From: Spirochaetaceae bacterium
Lineage (GTDB): Bacteria > Spirochaetota > Spirochaetia > Treponematales > Breznakiellaceae
Reading direction: 5' to 3'
Assembly (NCBI GenBank): GCA_031265015.1
Contig: JAISDG010000055.1
Coordinates: 1-5,840 of the forward strand
DNA length: 5,840 nucleotides
Part shown: piece by piece, positions 1 to 5,610 of the stretch
Numbering within the stretch: the stretch's first letter is position 1
Layout of the letters: every line of letters begins with the position of its first letter
The notes under the pieces: generated by a model
The model's database searches: none
What the model saw: only the letters and a program-made list of their open reading frames with translations
Told to the model about the DNA's origin: nothing
Made by a program: the position numbers and the translations under genes

Positions 1-107
1 ACCACCCGGGCAAGGATTTCATCCTCCCCGATTTCGGGAAGTTCAAATTCCTCGTACCGCAGATCGTCCGCCCCGTAAAGGCGGACCGCCGGAGTTTTTT
101 GTCCCAT
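1..107 (-). CDS. Medium-chain dehydrogenase/reductase, N-terminal fragment (runs off left edge)
   Basis: Only the first 35 residues are in the window (begins MGQKTPAVRLYG, then DLRYEEFELPEIGEDEILARV). The pattern 'AVRLYG..DLRYEE..LPEIGEDEILARV' is the typical first beta-strands of the GroES-like domain of medium-chain, usually zinc-dependent, alcohol/polyol dehydrogenases (sorbitol dehydrogenase, GatD and arabitol-phosphate dehydrogenase are relatives). The zinc ligands and NAD(P)-binding fold would lie beyond the window, so class and substrate cannot be seen. The ATG at 107 is chosen because GGAGGAG (114-120) sits 6-8 nt upstream; an in-frame ATG at 122 would overlap that site. As last visible gene of the hexitol PTS operon it probably oxidises the imported hexitol phosphate to a ketose phosphate (inference). 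It takes the place where mtlD is often found. Confidence 0.72.
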   Translation of the reverse strand, partial: MGQKTPAVRLYGADDLRYEEFELPEIGEDEILARV

Positions 108-157
108 GGTTTTCTCCTCCATAAAAAAGTTCGTATGAAACATCATGCGCTGTTGAA

Positions 158-178
158 CGGCGCGGCTGTCCCGCGCCG
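158..178 (-). other. GC-rich intergenic hairpin between kinase and dehydrogenase genes
   Basis: CGGCGCGG (158-165), a 5-nt loop, then CCGCGCCG (171-178): a perfect 8-bp stem made only of G-C pairs, beginning 11 nt after the kinase stop codon in the direction of transcription. The sequence following the stem is TTCAACAGC, with no T-run, so an intrinsic terminator is unlikely. It is more plausibly an mRNA-stability or processing element that sets a different level for the dehydrogenase, or a partial attenuator. The function is inference. Confidence 0.45.
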
Positions 179-189
179 CAAAGACACCG

Positions 190-1134
190 CTACAGGGGCC
201 GGAGCGGCCACAGTTCCACCGCTGCCAGCAGCTTTTCTACCGTTTCCCTGTCCGGCGGATTGGTTCCCTCCGTCATGGCGGCTCCTGCCGACGCGGCGAC
301 GGAGAGGCGGAGGCTTTCTTCCAGCGGAAGTTTTTTTTCCAGGCCGTAGACGATGGCCGCAACCATGCTGTCCCCGGCTCCCACGGTGGACGCCGCCCTG
401 ACAGCCAGGCCGGGGGACCGCCAGCAGCCTTCGGGGGCGGCGAAGATTGCCCCTTCCGGGCCCATGGAAAGGGCCGCCAGCCTTACTCCCCGGGCCAGAA
501 GCTTGACGCAGAGAGCGGCCAGTTCGCCATCGCCGGTTTTTTCCGGTCCGGTTTTCCCGAAGTACTGGAGCAGTTCGTAACGGTTGGGTTTGACATAGTC
601 CGGCGGCGCTTCCATGGCCAGCCGGAAGGCTTCGCCGTCGGCATCCACAAAAACAGTGGAACCCGCCCTCCTGAGCAGCCCGCAGAGGGAGCGGTAGGTA
701 TCCGGGGGAAGTCCTCCCGGCAGGCTCCCGGAAAGAACAAAAATCGTATCCGCCCCGGCAATGGAAAGGAGTTTCCCTTCCATTGCCTCCCATTCGGCCG
801 CGCCGATCTCCGGCCCCGGCTCGTTCAGTTCCGTCAGCGTTCCCCCATGGTCGATGACTTTAAGGTTAAGCCGGGTAGGGGAGGCGATGGTGATAAAATC
901 GTTTTCGATATGCCGGTCATTAAGCCGCTCCAAAAGCTCCCGGCCGGAATTTCCCCCGGCAAAACCGGCGGCCAGGCTCCGTCCACCCAGGGCTTTTATT
1001 ACCGAGGAAACGTTTATCCCCTTGCCCCCCGGATCCAGGGTCACGGAGGAAAGCCGGTTCAGTTTTCCCGGCAGAAGCCGTTCCACCCTGGCGGTTTTGT
1101 CCAGCGCCGGGTTCAGAGTAACGGTAACGATCAC
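190..1134 (-). CDS. fruK: PfkB-family 1-phosphofructokinase / tagatose-6-phosphate kinase
   Basis: A cytoplasmic ATP-dependent ketohexose-phosphate kinase of 314 residues, the normal length for the FruK/LacC branch of the PfkB family. Visible motifs: N-terminal TVTLNPALDKT (4-14), the substrate-binding signature PGGKGINVS (35-43), TELNEPGP (101-108), SGSLPGG (135-141), VKPNRYEL (181-188), SMGPEGA (223-229), and the anion-hole/catalytic signature TVGAGDSMVA (250-259) with Asp255 as catalytic base. These define FruK-like kinases making fructose-1,6-bisphosphate from fructose-1-phosphate, but LacC tagatose-6-phosphate kinases share the same motifs, so substrate is not settled. The start is GTG at 1134, overlapping the EIIA stop as GTGA, with AAGGGG (1141-1146) 6 nt upstream. 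This implies translational coupling and a shared transcript with the PTS genes. Confidence 0.88.
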   Translation of the reverse strand: MIVTVTLNPALDKTARVERLLPGKLNRLSSVTLDPGGKGINVSSVIKALGGRSLAAGFAGGNSGRELLERLNDRHIENDFITIASPTRLNLKVIDHGGTLTELNEPGPEIGAAEWEAMEGKLLSIAGADTIFVLSGSLPGGLPPDTYRSLCGLLRRAGSTVFVDADGEAFRLAMEAPPDYVKPNRYELLQYFGKTGPEKTGDGELAALCVKLLARGVRLAALSMGPEGAIFAAPEGCWRSPGLAVRAASTVGAGDSMVAAIVYGLEKKLPLEESLRLSVAASAGAAMTEGTNPPDRETVEKLLAAVELWPLRPL

Positions 1135-1571
1135 AGGGTTCCCCTTCCCGAAAGCAGATCGATAATCTTCCGTTTGTCCGTGACGGCCAGGAATTTTTTA
1201 ACATCCGCTTCGGTTTCCAGGGTTTCCACGATATTTCCCAGAATGTCCAGGTGTTCGTCTCCCCGGGCGGCGATACCAATAACCAGGTGGACCTTGGCTT
1301 CGTTCCAGTCGATGGCTTCCGGATAGGTGAGGATCGCGAAACCCGCGGTGATGATCTCGTCCTTGTATTCCTTCTCACCGTGGGGAATGGCGATATAGTT
1401 GCCGATGGCGGTACTGAAGGAATTGTCCCGGGCCAGCATACCCTCCACATACCGTTCCCGGACATAGCCGGAATCGATAAGGATTTTTCCGCAGCGCCGG
1501 ATCACCGCTTCCCTTTCCGCCTTTGGCTGGTTCAGAAAGATATTTTCCGGTTTAAGCATTTCGTTTTCCAT
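1131..1571 (-). CDS. mtlF: PTS mannitol-type EIIA (MtlF)
   Basis: A free-standing EIIA of the mannitol/fructose class, 146 residues, the usual size. It accepts phosphate from HPr and passes it to the EIIB domain of MtlA. The phosphorylated histidine is His64 in AIPHG (61-65). The second conserved histidine is His106 in GDEHLDIL (104-111), and Arg48 in MLARDNS matches the conserved active-site arginine. NIFLNQ (10-15) and SGYV (34-37) are typical of the MtlF branch rather than FruA. The start at 1571 has CCTCC/GGAGG (1577-1581 on +) 5 nt upstream; Met5 is a less well placed alternative. It follows mtlR after 38 nt and overlaps the kinase gene by 4 nt. In E. coli this domain is fused to the C-terminus of MtlA; here it is separate, as in Bacillus and many other bacteria. 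Confidence 0.93.
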   Translation of the reverse strand: MENEMLKPENIFLNQPKAEREAVIRRCGKILIDSGYVRERYVEGMLARDNSFSTAIGNYIAIPHGEKEYKDEIITAGFAILTYPEAIDWNEAKVHLVIGIAARGDEHLDILGNIVETLETEADVKKFLAVTDKRKIIDLLSGRGTL

Positions 1572-1609
1572 AGGTTCCTCCCTGCGCTTGGCAGACTTGT
1601 TGTTATGTG

Positions 1610-3673
1610 TTATCCCTTTAATTTTTCTCCGCAGTACCGGGCCAGTACATCGGAGAGTTCCGCTTCCATAATGTTTCTGGTAAGGGGGCCGTTTCCCCGG
1701 CGCACCGCATCCAGAAAAACGGGGGTGTCGATAAGGGCACCGGAGAGGGCGCCCATGATCTGGGTGATTTCCGGGGGACCCTGCTGGGGCAGCAGCATCA
1801 GTACCGCCGCCGAGGCCCGCCGGAAATACGGATCGAGGAATCTGCCGCCGCCGGTTTTGGGAATAATGAGGGCGAATACCGGTTCCCCCGCGCCGGCGCT
1901 GCGGCTGTGGAGCAGGACAATCCCCAGCTCTTCAATCACCTGGGTATAGAGCGCTTCCCGGGCCATCAGGTCCCGAAAGATCCGGTCCGCCCCTTCCGTT
2001 CCCCTGCCGAAGGTGATCGCGGCAAAGCGGACCATCTCTTCAAAACGTATCGAGGGTTCCACCGGGTACACGTCGAACCGGGAGAGCAGGGTTCTGGTTT
2101 TTTCCAGCAACGCCACGGCCGCGCCGATCCGTTCCGGTAAGGAAAAACGCTTTTCCCCGGGGACGACGGTTTTTTCTTCAAAGGCATACGAGTTTATCGC
2201 TTCCCGGATTTTCCGGTAATCCTCAGGGGTCAACAGGGTATGGACATGGACCACGGGTTTTTGTATTTCCAGGGATATGGTGGAGATAAGAAAGTCCAGG
2301 GAATCCCAGGCGGCATTGTCGTTCCAGGCGCAGACTTCCAGATCCAGCTCTCCCTGAAAGCGCTTGCGGATCTGGGAAAGCATCATGTAGGAACTGCCGA
2401 TCCCCGCTACGCAGACAATGCCCGCCCGCAGAGTCCGTTTGCGGATATTCTTTTCCCCGATTTTAAGGAGGGCCGCGTAAAAGTGGATCGCCACAAAGGA
2501 AACTTCCCCCTCCGGCACGGCCCGTCCCAGGTGACTTTCCAGCACCGCGACTGCCCGGCCGCAGTTTTCAAACAAATCAGGATACCGGGAATCCAACTGT
2601 CCCTGAAAGGGATCGGGAAGTTCCACATGGTGTTCGATCCGGGTAATGGCGGGCAGCAGATGGCGGCTTAAACCTTCGGTCAGCTGTTCGTCGGTTTTGA
2701 GGATCGGCGCCAGGGAGGGATCGAAGGCGTCGATCATTTTAAAGGTCAGGGATTTGAGTTCTTCCGCGGCGTTTCCGGCGCTTAAGGGGGTGTGAAGTTT
2801 TGCTCTGCAGCCCTGGATGCGCAGGACCAGGCCGTTTTTTTCTTCCGGTCCCAGTTCCAGGGCAAAGCGCCGCCGAATCCCCCCCGCCAGAATCTCCGCC
2901 AGCTGTACCTGAAAGGCCGGACCGGAACCTGTACCTCCGCCGGATTGGGGGACATCCTTTATCCTCGTTTCGCCGGAGCGCCCCTTCTGAACCCGTTCAA
3001 CGGTTACCATAAGAAACACACCGAGCATTTCCAGGGAAGCTTCGGTCATCCAGTCCAGGTGGGGTTTAAGGCGACCGCAGAGTTCCCTGACGGCGTGTTC
3101 CGTTTCCCGGGGCGGATACCCGTAGGCATGGGCGTAGGAGCCGATGCCCGGCTTTTCCCGGAGCAGAGCGGCGGTCATCGCGGACCGGATATCCGCCTCC
3201 CCGCCCAGGACATAGACTCCCTGGCCGGGCTTGCGGATCAAGGTTAGGCCGTATTCGCCCAGGATCGGTTCCAGAGCATCCAGATCGCTGGAAACCGTGG
3301 CTTCACTGACTCCCAGAAAATCCGCATAGTAAAAAAGTTTCTGCAGGATTCCGTCATTGGAAAGGAGTTCCAAAAGAAGGCACAGAAGCCGCTCCTGCCG
3401 GTTTCCCGGTTTAAGGGCATGTTTTTCCCGCAAATCTGCGGTAAGTTTTTGCCGGTCCTCGTCGCCGCAGATAAGCCGGATTCCCCTACCCGAAACGGAG
3501 GAAAGTTCCAGGCGGTAGCGGGCGATGAGGTCATCCACGTTTTCCAGTTCCCGAAAAACCGTACGGCGGCTGATGCCTAAATTTTTCGCAATGGCATCCA
3601 CCGGCACCGGCTCTTCCCGGTCCAGCAGTAATTCCAGGAGTTTGAATAAACGGGGCGAGATCATCTGGGACAT
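1610..3673 (-). CDS. mtlR: PRD-containing PTS-regulated transcriptional activator, MtlR type
   Basis: 687 residues with the full MtlR domain order: HTH_11 winged helix (about 5-65; LGISRRTVFREL), second Mga-like HTH (about 92-150; VSEATVSSDL), PRD1 (about 190-290), PRD2 (about 300-405), EIIB-Gat-like (about 415-500) and EIIA-like (about 510-685). PRD2 keeps its histidines His338 (SRHLLPAITRI) and His397 (FVAIHFYAAL). The EIIB-like domain has Cys421 in VCVAGIGSS, and the EIIA-like domain has His589 in IVLLHSR. These correspond well to B. subtilis MtlR His342, His399, Cys419 and His599. Both PRD1 positions are changed (Phe220, Arg285). The ATG at 3673 lies 5 nt after the HPr stop with no clear Shine-Dalgarno, so translation probably depends on coupling. 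The open frame continues upstream to 3964, but that part is the HPr gene read out of frame. It presumably activates the promoter upstream of mtlA, and being inside the operon would give autoregulation (inference). Confidence 0.92.
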   Translation of the reverse strand: MSQMISPRLFKLLELLLDREEPVPVDAIAKNLGISRRTVFRELENVDDLIARYRLELSSVSGRGIRLICGDEDRQKLTADLREKHALKPGNRQERLLCLLLELLSNDGILQKLFYYADFLGVSEATVSSDLDALEPILGEYGLTLIRKPGQGVYVLGGEADIRSAMTAALLREKPGIGSYAHAYGYPPRETEHAVRELCGRLKPHLDWMTEASLEMLGVFLMVTVERVQKGRSGETRIKDVPQSGGGTGSGPAFQVQLAEILAGGIRRRFALELGPEEKNGLVLRIQGCRAKLHTPLSAGNAAEELKSLTFKMIDAFDPSLAPILKTDEQLTEGLSRHLLPAITRIEHHVELPDPFQGQLDSRYPDLFENCGRAVAVLESHLGRAVPEGEVSFVAIHFYAALLKIGEKNIRKRTLRAGIVCVAGIGSSYMMLSQIRKRFQGELDLEVCAWNDNAAWDSLDFLISTISLEIQKPVVHVHTLLTPEDYRKIREAINSYAFEEKTVVPGEKRFSLPERIGAAVALLEKTRTLLSRFDVYPVEPSIRFEEMVRFAAITFGRGTEGADRIFRDLMAREALYTQVIEELGIVLLHSRSAGAGEPVFALIIPKTGGGRFLDPYFRRASAAVLMLLPQQGPPEITQIMGALSGALIDTPVFLDAVRRGNGPLTRNIMEAELSDVLARYCGEKLKG

Positions 3674-3678
3674 GATAC

Positions 3679-3936
3679 TTACAGATTGCCGCTTAAAAAA
3701 GCCCTGGCCGCTTCGATAGCTGCCTTCTCGTCTTCTCCCTCGGCTCTGACTATCAGGTTTTCCCCCTTTTTTACCCGGAGCTTCATCAGGGCAAAGAGTT
3801 TTTTTCCGTCCACCGCGGCATCCCCCCTGCCCATGGTGACGGCGCTGGAAAATTCCTGCATCTTTTTTATCAGGAGTCCCGCGGGCCGGGCGTGGATTCC
3901 GTCGGGGTCCTGAATGGTGTATACAAATTCCTGCAT
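3679..3936 (-). CDS. ptsH: Operon-borne HPr phosphocarrier protein
   Basis: A complete 85-residue HPr. The active-site histidine is exactly His15 in GIHARPAG (13-20), with Arg17 beside it, so phosphotransfer from Enzyme I to the local EIIA should work. The region around residue 46 reads VDGKKLFALMKL (42-53). Aligned with the classical 'NLKSIMGVMSL' of HPr, the Ser46 target of HPr kinase is Lys46. The ATG at 3936 is chosen because GGGAGGA (3940-3946 on the complementary strand) precedes it by 3-4 nt and the family N-terminus (MQEFVYTIQDPDGIH) starts there; the open frame runs on to 4029 but lacks family similarity, and ATG 3948 overlaps the ribosome site. It lies between mtlA and mtlR, suggesting a dedicated carrier for this system or for MtlR control. 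Confidence 0.94.
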   Translation of the reverse strand: MQEFVYTIQDPDGIHARPAGLLIKKMQEFSSAVTMGRGDAAVDGKKLFALMKLRVKKGENLIVRAEGEDEKAAIEAARAFLSGNL

Positions 3937-3952
3937 GATTCCTCCCATAGTG

Positions 3953-3999
3953 CCGGCGGAACATACCGCCGGGAAATAAGGAAACCGCCGGTTCCGCCG
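3953..3999 (-). promoter_or_regulatory. Mutually exclusive hairpins in the mtlA-HPr spacer
   Basis: The 103-nt spacer between the mtlA stop and the HPr start contains CCGGCGG (3953-3959) that can pair with CCGCCGG (3966-3972) across a 6-nt loop. The overlapping CGGCGGAAC (3954-3962) pairs perfectly over 9 bp with GTTCCGCCG (3991-3999). A further CCGCCGG copy lies at 3985-3991. The two stems cannot form together. The short stem ends 7 nt before the HPr ribosome-binding sequence, and no U-tract follows either stem, so termination is unlikely. Such structures could stabilise the upstream mtlA mRNA or tune HPr translation. The pairing is seen in the sequence; the role is inference. Confidence 0.45.
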
Positions 4000-4039
4000 C
4001 AGCTGTGCCGGACCCGGCTGTTTCCCCATCAGTTTCGTA

Positions 4040-5428
4040 TTACTTTTTAAGTTTGGCGATCAGTTCCTCGTATTCCGGGGCGTTAAGGAAATCGGTAATG
4101 GTGACCAGCGCCGCTTTGGGGTTCGCCGCCGCCGCCCGGTCTTTCAGCTCCCTGTGGCATACGATGATGTCCGCATCCGCGGGAACTTCGCTTACCGGGG
4201 AATGTTCCACCTTGATGTCAAGCCCCGCGTCTTTGATTTTTTTCCGCAGCTTGGTGGCTCCCATGGCGCTGGACCCCATACCGGCATCGCAGGCAAAAAT
4301 GATTTTGCGTACCCTGGCGGAAAAAACGGCCCCCGCCACGGTGGTTTCTTCTACGGAGATCCCCTTGGATTCGGCCTTCATCGCCCGGGTTGACGCCTGG
4401 GCTTCGCTTAGATCCGCATCGTCCTTGCCGAAGGTTTTCAGCAACACCATGGAAAGAAAGAACGAAACCGCCCCGCCGATAAGGATTCCCCCGATATTGG
4501 CAACGTAGGCCCCTTTGGGAGTCATCATCAGTTCCGCGAAGATGCTGCCCGGTGAAGCGGGAGCGATAAGGCCGCCGCCGAAGATGCTTAAGGAGAGGAC
4601 GCCGGCGAAACCGCCGCCTATCATGGCCAGGATAAGGATGGGGTTCATCAGCACATAGGGGAAGTAAATTTCGTGGATGCCTCCCAGGAAGTGGATGATT
4701 ACCGCGCCGGGAGCGCTGCTCCTGGCGTTTCCCTTGCCCAAAAGACAATAGGCCAGAAGAAGGCCGCAGCCGGGACCGGGATTGGATTCGATCATAAAGT
4801 AAATGGACCTACCGATGGTCTCCACCTGCTGGGTTCCCAGGGGAGTAAAGACCCCGTGGTTAATGGCGTTGTTGAGGAAGAGGACTTTGGCGGGTTCCAC
4901 CAGAACAGATGCGAAGGCCAGCAGCTTGTGATCCACCAGCCAGCCTACTCCGGCCCCCAGGGCGTTGGTACAGGTTTCGGCAATGGGGCCTATGCCCAGA
5001 TAACAGATCACCGCCAGAATGCCGCCGAGGATGCCGGCGGAAAAATTGTTTACCAGCATCTCAAAGCCTGCGGGGATCTTGTCCGACGCGGCATCGTCAA
5101 ATTTTTTGATCAGCCAGCCGCCCAGGGGTCCGGCGATCATCGCGCCCAGGAACATGGGGATGCTGGCCCCCATGATGACGCCGATGGTGGCGATGGAACC
5201 TACCACCCCACCCCTGACGCCGTGGATCATCTTGCCGCCGGTATACCCGATGAGCAGGGGCAGCAGGTAACTCAGCATAGGGCCCACCATGTTTCCCAGT
5301 TTTTCATTGGGTATCCATCCGGTGGGGATGAACAGGGCGGTGATAAGCCCCCACGCGATAAAAGCGCCCAGATTCGGCATGACCATGGCGCTTAACGACC
5401 GCCCGACCTTCTGGATCTGTTGTTTCAT
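4040..5428 (-). CDS. mtlA: PTS mannitol-type EIICB permease (MtlA)
   Basis: Inner-membrane hexitol transporter that phosphorylates its substrate during uptake; 462 residues. The EIIC domain (about 1-335) has hydrophobic spans around 17-35, 47-63, 74-97, 130-148, 240-290 and 308-330, and the mannitol-family signatures NNAINHGVFTPLG (186-198), NPGPGCG (216-222) and GGIHEIYFPYV (249-259, Glu253 equivalent to the essential GIHE glutamate of E. coli MtlA). After a polar linker (about 335-372) comes EIIB (about 374-460) with the phosphorylated Cys380 in FACDAGMGSSAMGA (378-391). There is no EIIA domain; it is encoded separately at 1131-1571. The start at 5428 is preceded by AAGGAGG (5435-5441) with 6-nt spacing; the frame stays open to 5467, but that lies at the predicted transcription start. 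It is first in the operon. The C domain fits mannitol best, but related hexitols cannot be excluded. Confidence 0.94.
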   Translation of the reverse strand: MKQQIQKVGRSLSAMVMPNLGAFIAWGLITALFIPTGWIPNEKLGNMVGPMLSYLLPLLIGYTGGKMIHGVRGGVVGSIATIGVIMGASIPMFLGAMIAGPLGGWLIKKFDDAASDKIPAGFEMLVNNFSAGILGGILAVICYLGIGPIAETCTNALGAGVGWLVDHKLLAFASVLVEPAKVLFLNNAINHGVFTPLGTQQVETIGRSIYFMIESNPGPGCGLLLAYCLLGKGNARSSAPGAVIIHFLGGIHEIYFPYVLMNPILILAMIGGGFAGVLSLSIFGGGLIAPASPGSIFAELMMTPKGAYVANIGGILIGGAVSFFLSMVLLKTFGKDDADLSEAQASTRAMKAESKGISVEETTVAGAVFSARVRKIIFACDAGMGSSAMGATKLRKKIKDAGLDIKVEHSPVSEVPADADIIVCHRELKDRAAAANPKAALVTITDFLNAPEYEELIAKLKK

Positions 5429-5473
5429 GTTTTTCCTCCTTGAGTATGTTAGTGAGTTATACTTCAAGAATTT

Positions 5474-5501
5474 ATTGTACTAAAGTTCCCGGGGAACGCA
5501 A
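5474..5501 (-). promoter_or_regulatory. Sigma-70-type promoter of the hexitol PTS operon
   Basis: On the minus strand a -35 like TTGCGT (5496-5501) is separated by 16 bp from a near-consensus -10 TACAAT (5474-5479). Transcription would start near 5467, leaving a leader of about 40 nt that contains the strong AAGGAGG ribosome site (5435-5441) of mtlA. The weak -35 fits an activator-dependent promoter. This is the only convincing promoter between mtlA and the divergent transposase fragment. Confidence 0.6.
5485..5497. promoter_or_regulatory. 13-bp palindrome in the promoter spacer, operator candidate
   Basis: GTTCCC-G-GGGAAC is a perfect inverted repeat of two 6-bp arms around one central base, located exactly between the predicted -35 and -10. 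A protein bound here would block or remodel the promoter. It does not resemble the other inverted repeat at 5519-5541, so a second regulator besides MtlR is possible. The palindrome is observed; the operator function is inferred. Confidence 0.45.
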
Positions 5502-5518
5502 GAAAAAGAGCTGTGAAT

Positions 5519-5541
5519 TTGGCACTCCCCAAAAGTGCCAG
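5519..5541. promoter_or_regulatory. Inverted repeat resembling an MtlR box, activator site candidate
   Basis: TTGGCACT ... AGTGCCAG: arms TGGCACT (5520-5526) and AGTGCCA (5534-5540) are perfectly complementary over 7 bp with a 7-bp centre. From memory, the Bacillus MtlR box is TTGNCACA-N4-TGTGNCAA. The half-sites TTGGCAC and GTGCCA match it, but the spacing between the cores is 3 bp longer. It lies just upstream of the -35, about 52-74 bp before the predicted start site, where an activator would bind. A sigma-54 site was considered because of TGGCAC, but no GC-containing -12 element follows at the right distance on either strand. Confidence 0.45.
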
Positions 5542-5610
5542 ATTTTAACCGGGCCAAAAAATCCGTCGGGGTCCGTATTGCCTCACGTGAAATTCAAACC
5601 GTAGTAACCA
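5541..5610 (+). mobile_element. Probable left end of the IS element (boundary not resolved)
   Basis: Between the MtlR-box-like repeat and the transposase frame lie about 70 bp with no convincing coding similarity in any frame. IS5-type elements normally start some tens of bases before the transposase, so the left end should fall here or slightly further left. No terminal repeat can be identified without the other end, so the limits given are only an interval. Confidence 0.3.

Noticed and set aside
143..793. Minus-strand open frame of 216 codons overlapping the kinase gene
   Set aside because: It is an out-of-frame shadow of the PfkB kinase, rich in Arg/Gly/Pro, without family motifs.
3674..3964. 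N-terminal extension of MtlR of about 97 residues in the same open frame
   Set aside because: It overlaps the HPr gene out of frame, has no domain similarity, and the HTH domain expected at the MtlR N-terminus starts right after ATG 3673.
3937..4029. 31-residue N-terminal extension of HPr
   Set aside because: HPr is normally 85-88 residues with His at position 15; the start at 3936 gives exactly that and has a ribosome site directly upstream.
4673..5395. Long plus-strand open frame of 240 codons opposite mtlA
   Set aside because: It is antisense to a clearly conserved EIIC domain, is rich in Gly/His/Asp/Gln typical of reverse-frame reading of GC-rich genes, and has no recognisable domain.
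5429..5467. 13-residue extension of MtlA
   Set aside because: It begins at about the predicted transcription start and runs across the strong AAGGAGG site that fits ATG 5428.
5519..5541. Sigma-54 promoter (TGGCAC element)
   Set aside because: No GC-containing -12 element lies at the required distance on either strand; the sequence is better explained as an inverted repeat.
5520..5547. Intrinsic terminator on the plus strand (stem followed by GATTTTA)
   Set aside because: The stem is only 7 bp with a moderate GC content, the T-run is short and displaced, and no plus-strand gene ends here.
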